In this document: piece after piece, positions 1 through 7,388 of the stretch
How positions within the stretch are numbered: the first letter of the stretch is position 1
Layout: every line of letters starts with the position of its first letter
Assembly (NCBI RefSeq): GCF_003337245.1
Contig: NZ_QPJE01000021.1
Location: forward strand, 1-37,428
DNA: 37,428 nt
Source of the DNA: Halanaerobium sp. MA284_MarDTE_T2
GTDB lineage: Bacteria > Bacillota > Halanaerobiia > Halanaerobiales > Halanaerobiaceae
Direction: 5' to 3'
The notes under the pieces: model-generated
What the model was told of the DNA's origin: nothing
Seen by the model: only the letters and a program-made list of their open reading frames with translations
The model's database searches: none
Program-made: the position numbers and the translations under genes

Positions 1-122
1 AATACAAAAGGCAAGTTAGAGGATATACTGTTGGGCTAACAGGATTTTAAGCCTGTGGAGATGGTGGGTTACCACTTCTAAGAAGCAGGAATCCTTGTGG
101 GCTTGCCCCGAGGAGGGTCAAT
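1..122 (+). mobile_element. IS200/IS605-type right end with TnpB omega-RNA region (partial)
   Basis: The first 122 bases recur exactly, in inverted orientation, as the last 122 bases of the window (37307-37428). They contain the end of a TnpB-like reading frame, then several hairpins: CTGTT/AACAG at about 28-42, GGT/ACC at 64-74, and a terminal stem in which CCTTG-bulge-GGGC pairs with GCCC-CGAGG (about 92-112), ending in GGAGGGTCA. This succession (tnpB 3' end, structured RNA, subterminal hairpin, no inverted partner) is the known design of IS200/IS605 right ends, where the RNA serves as the TnpB guide scaffold. The left end and transposase genes lie outside the window. The boundary at 120-122 is where the two copies diverge. 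Family assignment is inferred from architecture and the TnpB-like C-terminus. Confidence 0.7.
3..50 (+). pseudogene. tnpB: 3' end of a TnpB-like gene (cut by window edge)
   Basis: The frame starting at base 3 reads YKRQVRGYTVGLTGF and stops at TAA 48-50. A tail of the type YTVGxTG just before the stop is common in IS200/IS605 TnpB (OrfB) proteins, and the stop is followed directly by the structured right end, as expected. Only 15 residues are visible, so whether the gene is intact beyond the window cannot be judged. Confidence 0.5.
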
Positions 123-215
123 GTCAACAGGAATAATTATTTCCTCTTTAAGGGGAATATTGCCTCTAACTAAATAAGGACCATCCTTAATAATTTTAAT
201 CTTTTTCTTTTCCAT
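121..215 (-). pseudogene. CDGSH iron-sulfur protein, N-terminal fragment cut by IS insertion
   Basis: An ATG at 215-213, preceded on the minus strand by AGGTGAT, opens a frame starting MEKKKIKIIKDGPYLVRGNI and continuing PLKEEIIIPVD. This matches the N-terminal part of small CDGSH-type [2Fe-2S] proteins, in which a KDGPYLVxGxxPLxEEI segment precedes the CxC...CDGxH cluster ligands. After residue 31 the frame runs into the insertion sequence end and stops at 80-78, so all cluster-binding residues are missing. The gene has therefore been disrupted by the element at 1-122, and the rest of it should lie on the far side of that element or be lost. The family call rests on this short segment. Confidence 0.55.
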
Positions 216-269
216 TTTATCACCTAATTAATAATTATTTTTAATTAACTTGTCACTTTAAATAGTATT

Positions 270-296
270 AGAGGGAGCAGTTTCCCCGCTCCCCCT
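270..296 (-). terminator. Strong hairpin downstream of the HydG-like operon
   Basis: AGAGGGAGC (270-278) pairs with GCTCCCCCT (288-296) in a 9 bp stem with one G-T pair. It lies about 20 bases past the stop of the 315-647 gene. On the minus strand it is followed by an AT-rich stretch without a clean T-run, so it is a plausible but imperfect intrinsic terminator. Confidence 0.45.
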
Positions 297-314
297 GATA
301 GTTTTTATACAATT

Positions 315-647
315 TTAATTATAACATAATTCTTTTATTAAAGAAATAAACTGATCCCAATCATTTTCATTCAGCTGACTGTAGTTTTCAACAACCAGGC
401 CGAGTTTATCATTAACCTTAATTTTTCTCTTATTAACCATCAGTCCTTCATAACCTGCTGTATAAGACCAGCGCCTTCCCCCTTTTATCTGACAGAGATT
501 AAATTTGATATCATAGTCAGCTGCAAGTTTTTTAGACAGCTTATCGATATTTTCTCTGAAAGGAAGTTCAAAATTGATTTCTTTTTTAAGTTTTTTTACA
601 TCTAAACTTTTTTCTCTATTTTTAGATGTAGATGTCTCTTTCACCAT
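315..647 (-). CDS. Small hypothetical protein coupled to the HydG-like gene
   Basis: This 110-residue protein is not one I recognise. The ATG at 647 is chosen because AAAGGA lies six bases upstream; a longer frame from 719 would overlap the upstream gene by nearly 100 bases. The chosen start still overlaps the end of the HydG-like gene (stop at 622) by 26 bases, which suggests translational coupling. The first 25 residues are charged and lysine-rich; the remainder looks like a compact alpha/beta domain with the segment CQIKGGRRWSYTAGYEG and a hydrophobic C-terminal helix (FISLIKELCYN). There is no signal peptide or membrane segment. Position as last gene of the unit suggests a job connected with the radical SAM enzyme, but nothing in the sequence proves it. 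Confidence 0.7.
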   Translation of the reverse strand: MVKETSTSKNREKSLDVKKLKKEINFELPFRENIDKLSKKLAADYDIKFNLCQIKGGRRWSYTAGYEGLMVNKRKIKVNDKLGLVVENYSQLNENDWDQFISLIKELCYN

Positions 648-2121
648 TTTTAATCCTTTCATAAAAGTTTTTAAAGTCAGCCAGCAGTTTCTTATCCTCA
701 AAAAAGGGGTCATTTTCAATCTGCTTTAATTCTTCCTGCAGAACTTTTTCTCCAACTTCTTTTGTTTCCGGAGAGGCAAAGTCATCAAGCCATTCTCTAA
801 AGGTTAAAACAGCATTTAACTTGCAGAACTTCCCTTCAGTTCCACACTTTAAGAGATTCATGATCTTATCACCGGTTCTGCCGCAGCGGTAACCTGCTGT
901 ACAGAAGGAAGTTATCATTCCCATTTCGGCAAATTCTTTAATTACGGTATCTAAACCTCTGGTATCTCCCAGCATAAACTGCTGTTTTTCTTTTTCCTGT
1001 TCGGTAAGCTGCTCACTGTAAGAACCAATACCCAGTTTTGTTGAAGCATCAGTCTGAGTTGAGCCGCGTTTAATTGCCTCTCTCCTCATCTCTGGAGTTT
1101 CTCTGGCTGTAACTATTAAACCAGTATAAGGAACAGCAAGTCTGAGCACAGTTACCAGTTTTTTAAATTCTTCGTCAGATACACTGTACCGGCTGCTTGC
1201 AGAATAATCCGTACCACTGGCATCCCTCAATCTTGGGAAGGAAATTGTATGAGGACCTATACCATCAAACTGCTTTTCTAAATCCATTGTATGATACAGA
1301 AGACCCATTACCTCAAATTTCCAGTCATAAAGACCAAATAAAGCACCGATTGCCACATCATCAATTCCAGCCTCCATTGCTCTATGCAGAGAATATAATC
1401 TCCAGCGATAATTTGATTTGGGACCAGAGGGATGAACTTTATTATAGGTGGGGCGGTGATAGGTTTCCTGGAATACCTGATAGGTTCCTACTCCAACCTC
1501 CCACAGTTTTTCTAAATCTGCAACCGTCATTGGAGCTGCATTGATATTTACCCGCCTAATTTTACTGGTCGAATTACCTGTAGGTACTTCGACATCATAA
1601 ACTGATTTAATAGAATCAACAATATAATCCACATCAGATGCAGGGTGTTCACCATAAACTACTATACTTCTTTTATGACCTTCTTTAACAAGTGCCTCTG
1701 TTTCTGCTTTAATTTCATCCATATTTAAAACCCTGCGCTTTTCCTCTTTGTTATCTTTTCTAAAACCGCAGTACTTACAGTTATTAACACAGAGGTTGCT
1801 GCAGTAAAGTGGGGCAAAGGTTACTATTCTATTGTCATATACCTTCCTTTTTACCTCAAGTGCCGCTTCATCCATCATTTTTAAAATTTCTGGGTCATCT
1901 ACATTTAAAAGTTTTGCCGTTTCTATTGGTGAGAGTCTCTCTATATCTAAAGATTTCTGAATAATTGCTTCTACCTCTTCTTTAGAGGGAGATGTATTTT
2001 CCTGCAGCTGTCTTTTAATCAGATCTTCATTCATAAAATCTTCATCATCTATTAGATACCTATCAATTTCATCCTGTTTAATTACATTTTCTGCCCATTT
2101 CTGTGGTGACATTGTACTCAT
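622..2121 (-). CDS. hydG: HydG-like radical SAM tyrosine lyase (HydG/ThiH family)
   Basis: This 499-residue protein belongs to the HydG/ThiH family. HydG cleaves tyrosine to make CO and cyanide for the [FeFe]-hydrogenase active-site cluster. The radical SAM motif CX3CX2C is present (C111, C115, C118 in LCVNNCKYCGF), followed by a TIM-barrel region containing GEHPASD and VNINAAPM. HydG proteins carry a C-terminal CX2CX22C motif that binds a second cluster. Here the stretch reads CTAGYRCGRTG ... KFC: the first and last Cys (about C407 and C433) keep the usual spacing, but the middle Cys is Gly (G410), and extra Cys occur at about 413 and 426. It may thus be a HydG paralog rather than the standard maturase; hydE and hydF are not in the window. 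The ATG follows AAGGAGGA. The N-terminal region is somewhat longer than in typical HydG. Confidence 0.85.
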   Translation of the reverse strand: MSTMSPQKWAENVIKQDEIDRYLIDDEDFMNEDLIKRQLQENTSPSKEEVEAIIQKSLDIERLSPIETAKLLNVDDPEILKMMDEAALEVKRKVYDNRIVTFAPLYCSNLCVNNCKYCGFRKDNKEEKRRVLNMDEIKAETEALVKEGHKRSIVVYGEHPASDVDYIVDSIKSVYDVEVPTGNSTSKIRRVNINAAPMTVADLEKLWEVGVGTYQVFQETYHRPTYNKVHPSGPKSNYRWRLYSLHRAMEAGIDDVAIGALFGLYDWKFEVMGLLYHTMDLEKQFDGIGPHTISFPRLRDASGTDYSASSRYSVSDEEFKKLVTVLRLAVPYTGLIVTARETPEMRREAIKRGSTQTDASTKLGIGSYSEQLTEQEKEKQQFMLGDTRGLDTVIKEFAEMGMITSFCTAGYRCGRTGDKIMNLLKCGTEGKFCKLNAVLTFREWLDDFASPETKEVGEKVLQEELKQIENDPFFEDKKLLADFKNFYERIKNGERDIYI

Positions 2122-2269
2122 TTTTTAAAGTTCCTCCTTCAAGATTGCTCTAACAATCTCTGCTTTCATATTCAAAGATTAATGATTCCAATTACCCAAT
2201 TACCGACTCTGCTATCTGCTTTCAAATTTAGGTCTGCTGCTTACAATAAAGTCCTTATAAAATGAAAAT

Positions 2270-2291
2270 AACTTATCATAAAAGATAAGTT
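2270..2291. promoter_or_regulatory. 22 bp inverted repeat upstream of the HydG-like gene
   Basis: AACTTATC (2270-2277) and GATAAGTT (2284-2291) form perfect 8 bp arms around a 6 base spacer, about 150 bases upstream of the HydG-like start. It could be an operator or a small hairpin in the leader; there is no T-run typical of a terminator. The rest of the stretch 2122-2487 shows no gene: an open frame from 2322 runs into the mobile element and is not credible. Confidence 0.3.
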
Positions 2292-2487
2292 CTAAAAATT
2301 AAATAATATCGGTGACTCTTCATGATCAGGAAATCCCCCTTTCAATTAGAACCATATCTTTTGGCACCCTTCAGCTCAGATTTCTCCCAGCTGGCAGGAA
2401 ATAATTATTTTTTGAATATTATTTTGAAATATTATTCACAATATAATAATAGCACATCTTTCTCCTTCATTCAAGAATATATTCACA

Positions 2488-2748
2488 TAGACTTTCCCCA
2501 TTTTTTATATACTGCTGCAAAAAGGGGAGATGCAGGAATATTGAAATTTTTAGTCAATGAATCTTAACGAAATGAAGGAAGAAATAGGGTTGAACTGCAG
2601 GATGGAGTGAGCTAATCATGAGTCAGGAGGACTCATTGATTAGTGTGCCCTATTTCACACCCGAATTGAGTTTTAGATAAATCTAAAAATTTCGTTGATG
2701 ACTAAAGCCCCCTTTTTGCAGCTTGAAAATAAATTTTGGGGAAACTCC
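2488..2748 (+). mobile_element. Foldback MITE, copy A
   Basis: This is one of four near-identical copies (others at 9354, 16442 and 20789). Its ends are imperfect inverted repeats, GACTTTCCCC on the left and GGGGAAACTCC on the right. Internally nested complementary arms are visible: GCTGCAAAAAGGGG with CCCCTTTTTGCAGC, GAAATTTTTAG with CTAAAAATTTC, AAATAGGG with CCCTATTT, and a central CTAATCA-T-GAGTC with GACTC-AT-TGATTAG. It is flanked by the 11 bp direct repeat ATATATTCACA (2477-2487 and 2750-2760), a target-site duplication. It has no credible reading frame. It lies between the HydG-like gene and fsa; the stretch 2761-2848 after it holds nothing I can identify. Confidence 0.85.
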
Positions 2749-2848
2749 TATATATTCACAAATTTTTCGCACTTACTTCTATCACACTGAACAGATACAA
2801 TTTTATCTCTTACAGCCGAAGGAATATCAAAGCAAAAATCACCTGTTA

Positions 2849-3526
2849 TTAATATTGATACATAAATTTGTCCCCATATAAACTTTTCCAGTCAGCATCA
2901 AACTGCTCAACTGCCTGATAAGTTAATGGATGTGCAGCAGCTTCCTCATATAATTCTGCACTAACAGTAGCAGTATCTGCACCTGCAAGACAGCATTCTT
3001 TAATTTGATTGACATTTTTAAAACTTGCAGCAATTATTTTGCTTTTAATATTATGTATTTTAAACATCTCTGCTATATCTCTTACTACCCCTACTCCATC
3101 AGCTTCTATATTATCCAGTCTGTTCACATATGGTGCAATAAAACCAGCGCCAGCATTGGCCGCTATTACAGCCTGCTGGGTAGAAAATACTGCTGTTGCA
3201 GCTGTATTAATCCCCATGCCGTTTAATTTTTTGATAGTTTTTAAACCTTCAGGAATAACAGGTATCTTAATATATAAGTTTTCTCGAATATTTTCTACCA
3301 GAAACTCTGCTTCTTTAATCATTTCTTCACAATTAGAAGCAGTTACCTGGACAAACAACAGCTGTTCAGAAGAAAGAATTTCATCAATACTTTTAAGCAG
3401 ATCAAGCCAGCTTTCTGCATTTTCTCTGGTCAGTATAGTTGGATTAGTTGTTACTCCTCGAACAGGATACAGATCATTCAGTCTTTTAATATCTTCTAAA
3501 TTAGCAGTATCAAGTAAAATTTTCAA
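2849..3526 (-). CDS. fsa: Fructose-6-phosphate aldolase (transaldolase-like)
   Basis: This 225-residue protein belongs to the small (about 220 aa) class I aldolase/transaldolase family. The Schiff-base lysine lies in YIKIPVIPEG. Compared with E. coli FsaA as I remember it, the residues that separate true fructose-6-phosphate aldolase from transaldolase are of the aldolase type: Gln in FVQVTAS (Gln59 of FsaA) and Tyr in APYVNRLD (Tyr131). GVTTNPTIL and AASFKNVNQ are further family signatures. FSA cleaves fructose 6-phosphate to dihydroxyacetone and glyceraldehyde 3-phosphate; the in vivo role is unclear in most bacteria. I chose the TTG at 3526 because AAAGGTGA lies just upstream and the protein then starts (M)KILLDTAN, as in relatives; the GTG at 3535 overlaps that ribosome site. 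It appears monocistronic. Confidence 0.85.
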   Translation of the reverse strand: MKILLDTANLEDIKRLNDLYPVRGVTTNPTILTRENAESWLDLLKSIDEILSSEQLLFVQVTASNCEEMIKEAEFLVENIRENLYIKIPVIPEGLKTIKKLNGMGINTAATAVFSTQQAVIAANAGAGFIAPYVNRLDNIEADGVGVVRDIAEMFKIHNIKSKIIAASFKNVNQIKECCLAGADTATVSAELYEEAAAHPLTYQAVEQFDADWKSLYGDKFMYQY

Positions 3527-3630
3527 AGTAATCACCTTTTTTAATAGATTTTACTGTTATTTCTCTTATAATCAAAGTAAAGCTGCAGAGAGAGTTTTCT
3601 TTTATTCACATTAAGAAGCCATATCAGAAA

Positions 3631-4173
3631 TTATTCTTCCTTTTTAAACTCTACATAATTAAGAGCACCTTCAAGATAACGGGCCAGAACATAAAGTAGA
3701 TCAGATAATCGGTTAATATATTTCTGCACAAGTAGACTTATCTCTTCTTTAGCTGCCAGAGTTGTAATTCTTCTTTCTGCTCTCCGGCAGATTGTACGCG
3801 ACATATGCAGAGCTCCACTGCCTTTTGTACTACCTGGTATTATGAACATAGATCGCTCTTTTTTATTCATCTGTTCAAGATAATAATCAATTTTTTCTTC
3901 CAGTTCTTTTATATCTTTTTCATCAATTTTATCCGGAAAAGACTCATAATTAGGGGTGGCAAGCTGTCCTGCTGCATTAAAAAGCTTTCTCTGTATATTT
4001 TTTATTAGTTCAACGATTTCTTTATCATCAACAAAATTTTTTGCAAATCCAAGGGAGGAATTAAGTTCATCAACAGTACCATAACTTTCCACACGCGGAG
4101 AATCTTTATTTACTCTGCTGTTGTCAAAAAGACTCGTCTTACCTTTGTCACCGGTTTTTGTATAAATTTTCAT
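3631..4173 (-). CDS. PduO-type cob(I)alamin adenosyltransferase
   Basis: This 180-residue protein transfers the adenosyl group of ATP to cob(I)alamin, making coenzyme B12. Family marks are the N-terminal ATP-binding stretch KIYTKTGDKGKTSLFDNSRV, then ESYGTVDELNSSLGFAK, the motif SRTICRRAERRI (Arg-rich ATP/cobalamin contact) and YINRLSDLLYVLARYLE near the C-terminus. Length and motif order are those of the PduO/MMAB type, not CobA or EutT. The ATG is preceded by AGGTG. No B12 pathway or B12-dependent enzyme lies nearby, so it is likely a housekeeping salvage enzyme. No cobalamin riboswitch is visible in the 110 bases upstream. Confidence 0.9.
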   Translation of the reverse strand: MKIYTKTGDKGKTSLFDNSRVNKDSPRVESYGTVDELNSSLGFAKNFVDDKEIVELIKNIQRKLFNAAGQLATPNYESFPDKIDEKDIKELEEKIDYYLEQMNKKERSMFIIPGSTKGSGALHMSRTICRRAERRITTLAAKEEISLLVQKYINRLSDLLYVLARYLEGALNYVEFKKEE

Positions 4174-4231
4174 TTAATACACCTGCCTTAAAAATTAATT
4201 AGATTGTTGATAATATTATATCATCTTTAAA

Positions 4232-4266
4232 GCAAAAAGAAAAAGCAGCCTGGAAAAGACTGCTTT
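4232..4266 (-). terminator. Intrinsic terminator after the coiled-coil gene
   Basis: On the minus strand AAAGCAG (4266-4260) pairs with CTGCTTT (4248-4242), followed by TTCTTTTT. It lies just past the stop of the 4284-4664 gene. Confidence 0.7.
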
Positions 4267-4283
4267 ATAAATTCATTATATAA

Positions 4284-4664
4284 TTAACTGGCTTTTTCTT
4301 CAGGTTTTCCTGTTTCGATAACTATTGTATGTGTATGGTGGATAAATCTATCCTCAAGTTCATCTACTTTTTCATACTTCCCCAGGAGATGAGCTATATC
4401 ATTCTCCATCCTGTCCATCTGTGCACTGCGAATTTCATTATTTTCTTCCAAAGATCTAAGTATAAGGGTATTTTCACTAACCTGTTTTTTAAGTGAAGAG
4501 ACATCTGTTTTAAGTGATGAGATATCGTCTCTCATATCTGCAGTTTCCTCACGCACTATCTTTCTGGTTTCTTCGCGAACTATTTTTCTGGTTTCTTCAC
4601 GAACAATTTTCTTTGTTTCCTCACATACTATTTCTCGAATACTATCCAGAAGTTCCTGATCCAA
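4284..4664 (-). CDS. Coiled-coil protein with tandem 8-residue repeats
   Basis: I do not recognise a function. The predicted product is about 126 residues, strongly charged and almost wholly helical. Near the N-terminus a unit of eight residues, EET(K/R)KIVR, is repeated three times plus a degenerate fourth copy, encoded by tandem 24 bp DNA repeats between about 4545 and 4625. This is followed by heptad-like SSLKTDVSSLKKQ and ENTLILRSLEENN segments, and a tail containing FIHHTHTIVIETG. There is no signal peptide or membrane helix. The TTG at 4664 fits an AGGTGG site eight bases upstream; a GTG at 4676 would add four residues. It resembles uncharacterised coiled-coil proteins of Firmicutes in composition only. 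It stands alone, with a terminator behind it. Confidence 0.75.
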   Translation of the reverse strand: MDQELLDSIREIVCEETKKIVREETRKIVREETRKIVREETADMRDDISSLKTDVSSLKKQVSENTLILRSLEENNEIRSAQMDRMENDIAHLLGKYEKVDELEDRFIHHTHTIVIETGKPEEKAS

Positions 4665-4808
4665 AGTCTTCACCACCTATCTCTTAATAGTTTCCACATG
4701 CTGTATTAGCTGTTATATCAAAACTATGTTTAGTGCTTCAAGTATTATATTAATACATATAGTATTCAAAACCAATCTCCCTTATTAAGAATTAGATATA
4801 TTTTCCTT

Positions 4809-5291
4809 TTAATAGCTGGTTTCTTCTTCTAAAAACTCCAAAAACCTTTTAATATCCCCAATTATTTTATCAATATTTTCATCAAGATCTTCTACAAGAA
4901 CTTTAATTTTTTTAGCTGAATAATTATAAGAATAAACATTCCTTACTATATGCCTGAATCCTCGATATTCATCAAGTATCTTTTTAGTATTTTTATCAAT
5001 AATAGAAGGACGTATCTTTTTTATTTTTATAGCCATCTGCTCTAATAATTCCTGATGCCATGAACCACCTTCCGGTACACTCTCATCTATTTCCCGTGCA
5101 ATTAACAAAAATATCTTCTCAAGTCCAGAGTAAAAACCATGCAGATTGAGTGCAACACTATCTAAATAAAATTCTTCTGATTCCATATTATATTTTTCCC
5201 AGGCTCTATCAATTTTATTTTTTAATAATATGAGTTCTTCTAGATCATCATCAATTCTAGAAATTAATGTTAAAAAAGCTTTCTCAGTCAT
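4809..5291 (-). CDS. HEPN-domain toxin (HepT-like)
   Basis: This 160-residue, mostly helical protein overlaps the upstream nucleotidyltransferase gene by 4 bases, the standard arrangement of HEPN/MNT (type VII, HepT/MntA) toxin-antitoxin pairs. The HEPN-like signature is DEYRGFRHIVRNVYSYNY (about residues 108-123). HEPN RNases use an RX4-6H motif; here the best fit is R113-HIVR-N118, with Asn where the catalytic His would be expected, or alternatively R110 with H114. If so, it may be catalytically altered, or the subfamily may use a variant motif. In characterised pairs MntA polyadenylates HepT near this motif to silence it. The conserved HGFYSGLEKIF helix (about 51-61) is typical of this HepT-like subfamily. 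Toxin activity is inferred from context. Confidence 0.8.
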   Translation of the reverse strand: MTEKAFLTLISRIDDDLEELILLKNKIDRAWEKYNMESEEFYLDSVALNLHGFYSGLEKIFLLIAREIDESVPEGGSWHQELLEQMAIKIKKIRPSIIDKNTKKILDEYRGFRHIVRNVYSYNYSAKKIKVLVEDLDENIDKIIGDIKRFLEFLEEETSY

Positions 5292-5632
5292 AATTTCACC
5301 CCATTATTCAAAATTGATTCCTTAATAGACTCTCTACAATCTTTAACATCAATAAAATCAACAGATATCCCTTTATATAGTGAACTTATTTCTCCATAAG
5401 CTTTAAAAAATAATTCCTCCTTCAAACCATCAACTGCAATATCTATATCAGATTCCAGAGAAAAATCCTCACTTTTAAGCACAGAACCAAATAAAATTAC
5501 TTTTTTAACATTATATTTTCTATATAAAAGTTCCGCAATTTTTTTGGCTTTAAAAAGTGCTAACTGTCTTTTTTCTTCAACCTTTTCTCTAGATTTTTTA
5601 GGTTTGTATAAAAGAGGATATTTATCCACCAT
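5288..5632 (-). CDS. MNT-type minimal nucleotidyltransferase antitoxin (MntA-like)
   Basis: This 114-residue protein carries the polymerase-beta-type nucleotidyltransferase signature GS-X11-DXD: G49 S50 in VILFGSV, then D62 and D64 in SDIDIAV, with a third acidic position likely at SVDFID (about residue 95). The spacing between GS and DXD is one residue longer than the usual ten. The first 30 residues form a basic, lysine-rich extension. In known pairs this protein AMP-modifies the partner HEPN toxin and so acts as antitoxin. It precedes and overlaps the HEPN gene (ATGA). The ATG has a GAAAGGGGAG site upstream. The pair is a self-contained unit, likely acquired as a mobile defence or maintenance module. 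Confidence 0.85.
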   Translation of the reverse strand: MVDKYPLLYKPKKSREKVEEKRQLALFKAKKIAELLYRKYNVKKVILFGSVLKSEDFSLESDIDIAVDGLKEELFFKAYGEISSLYKGISVDFIDVKDCRESIKESILNNGVKL

Positions 5633-5680
5633 ATTACTCTCCCCTTTCTATTGTTCTATTTTTATTATATCACAGCAAAC

Positions 5681-5712
5681 TAAAAAAGACAGCTCCATAA
5701 AAAGGAACTGCC
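5681..5712 (-). terminator. Intrinsic terminator downstream of ugd
   Basis: On the minus strand GGCAGTTCC (5712-5704) pairs with GGAGCTGTC (5696-5688) with two G-T pairs and a 7 base loop, followed by TTTTTT. It sits 17 bases past the ugd stop. Confidence 0.8.
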
Positions 5713-5728
5713 TCCCATTCTTTATTAT

Positions 5729-6895
5729 TTAATTATTGTTAAACAGGTCTCTCGTATATACTTTATCTTCAACATCTTCTAATTCTGGAGCCATTCTATT
5801 GGCCACAATGACATCTGCTTCTTTTTTGAATTCGTCTAAATCTTTAATTACTCTGGAACGATAAAATTCCTCTTCTTCCAGTACTGGCTCATAAACAATT
5901 ACTTCAATACCTTTTGCTTTTATTCTCTTCATTACACCCTGAACTGAAGACTGTCTAAAGTTATCAGAGTTTTTCTTCATAGTTAAACGATATACACCAA
6001 CTATTTCTGGCTTTTTCTCTATTATCATTTTAGCAATATGGTCTTTTCTGGTTCTATTGGCATCAACAATTGCCTGCATAATATTATTTGGCACATCTTC
6101 ATAATTGGCCAGCAGCTGTTTTGTGTCTTTAGGAAGACAGTAACCACCATAACCAAAAGAAGGATTATTATAATGGTCTCCAATCCGTGGATCAAGTCCA
6201 ACACCTTTTATGATCTGCTCTGTGTTTAGATTCCGCATTTCAGCATAGGTATCAAGTTCATTAAAAAAAGCAACCCTCATGGCCAGATATGTATTGGCAA
6301 AAAGTTTAATTGCTTCTGCTTCAGTAGGATCAGTATAAAGTACAGGTATATCTTCTTTTTTGGCACCTTCTACAAGTAATGATGCAAATTCTTCTGCTCT
6401 TTTTGACCTTTCTCCCACAATAATTCTTGAAGGATAAAGATTATCATAAAGTGCCTTCCCCTCCCGCAAAAATTCAGGAGAAAAAATTATGTTTTCTGTA
6501 TCAAACTTTTCTTTGGCCTCTTCTGTATAACCAACCGGTACAGTTGATTTAATAATCATAACTGCATCTTCATTAAGTGATAGAACATTGGCAATCACAG
6601 CTTCTACTGTTCTGGTATTAAAATAATTCTGTTCTGGATCATAATTTGTTGGTGTTGCAATAATAACAACTTCAGCTTCCCTGTAAGCTTTATATCCCTC
6701 AGTAGTAGCTTTTAAGTTAAGGCCATTATTGGCCAGATAATCTTCTAATTCTGGATCAACAATCGGTGATTTTAAATTATTGATCATATTAACTTTTTCT
6801 TCAACAATATCAACAATAGTAACATCATGGTTCTGAGCAAGTAAAACGGCATTGGATAGCCCTACATAACCTGCTCCTGCAACAGCAATTTTCAT
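5729..6895 (-). CDS. ugd: UDP-glucose 6-dehydrogenase
   Basis: This 388-residue enzyme oxidises UDP-glucose to UDP-glucuronate with two NAD+, feeding acidic polysaccharide synthesis. The N-terminal NAD fold is shown by [16 protein letters not shown]; the central domain has [20 protein letters not shown]; the catalytic Cys is in [18 protein letters not shown] (about C259); the C-terminal UDP-sugar domain ends with [20 protein letters not shown]. Length and many long motifs closely match the 388 aa enterobacterial Ugd rather than the longer type (about 440 aa) common in Firmicutes, which suggests horizontal transfer of the locus. The ATG has only a weak upstream ribosome site. It lies close to the Wzz-like gene, consistent with an exopolysaccharide role. 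Confidence 0.93.
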   Translation of the reverse strand: MKIAVAGAGYVGLSNAVLLAQNHDVTIVDIVEEKVNMINNLKSPIVDPELEDYLANNGLNLKATTEGYKAYREAEVVIIATPTNYDPEQNYFNTRTVEAVIANVLSLNEDAVMIIKSTVPVGYTEEAKEKFDTENIIFSPEFLREGKALYDNLYPSRIIVGERSKRAEEFASLLVEGAKKEDIPVLYTDPTEAEAIKLFANTYLAMRVAFFNELDTYAEMRNLNTEQIIKGVGLDPRIGDHYNNPSFGYGGYCLPKDTKQLLANYEDVPNNIMQAIVDANRTRKDHIAKMIIEKKPEIVGVYRLTMKKNSDNFRQSSVQGVMKRIKAKGIEVIVYEPVLEEEEFYRSRVIKDLDEFKKEADVIVANRMAPELEDVEDKVYTRDLFNNN

Positions 6896-7057
6896 TTTAT
6901 CATTCCTTTACAGCTAATTTTAAAATTATGTATAAAAAAATTTCTTTATAATTTTCAGTTATTAGTATTTAATTCAATATGAAATGTTTTGTCAAAATTT
7001 CTTAACCTCTATCATATATTCTATCATAAAAAAAAGAAAAATAAAGGCTGTGATTAT

Positions 7058-7109
7058 TTGCTTTGTTAATTTATATGATGTATAATTTAATTGTGGGTAA
7101 AACCCACAA
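7058..7109 (+). promoter_or_regulatory. Promoter with 19 bp palindromic operator for the AbrB-type gene
   Basis: TTGCTT (7058-7063) and TATAAT (7081-7086) are 17 bases apart. Directly after the -10 box lies a perfect palindrome, TTGTGGGTAAAACCCACAA (7091-7109), covering the likely start of transcription. AbrB/MazE-type antitoxins usually repress their own promoter by binding such palindromes, so this is the probable autoregulatory operator. Confidence 0.65.
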
Positions 7110-7133
7110 AATGATTAAAAGGCGGTATTTACT

Positions 7134-7388
7134 TTGAGCAAAAAACTTACAGTTAAAGTTGATTCACGAGGTCGAATTACTATTCCTAAAGAAGCTCGCA
7201 AAACTGCACAAATTGAAAATGGAGATACTTTATTTATGAATTTAAAACCAGGCAAAATTGAATTTATCAGAGCCGTAGAAGATCCTGTAGTTGTTCTTCG
7301 TGAGTATTCTGAACAAGAATATGAAAATGGAAGAACAAAAAATTTAAGAGATTATGCAGAAAAATCAGGAATAAAACTTGATGAGTAA
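7134..7388 (+). CDS. AbrB/MazE-family antitoxin-like DNA-binding protein
   Basis: This 84-residue protein has a SpoVT/AbrB swapped-hairpin domain at its N-terminus: KLTVKVDSRGRITIPKEAR (about residues 3-21) is the classic signature, followed by GDTLFMNLKPGKIEF. The C-terminal half (from about residue 48) is acidic and flexible, as in antitoxins that thread into a toxin. The TTG at 7134 is the start: it follows AAAGGCGG by a normal distance and the only upstream in-line ATG hits a stop at once. The gene behind it is reduced to an 18-codon relic, so this is an orphan antitoxin or has taken on a regulatory role. Autorepression through the palindrome at 7091 is likely. Confidence 0.85.
   Translation: MSKKLTVKVDSRGRITIPKEARKTAQIENGDTLFMNLKPGKIEFIRAVEDPVVVLREYSEQEYENGRTKNLRDYAEKSGIKLDE

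Noticed and set aside
2322-2567. 81-codon open frame on the plus strand
   Set aside because: Its second half is the foldback element, it has no ribosome site, and the equivalent frame is not kept next to the other copies.
3009-3614. Plus-strand frame of 201 codons opposite fsa
   Set aside because: Antisense to a gene with conserved catalytic residues; no start signal.
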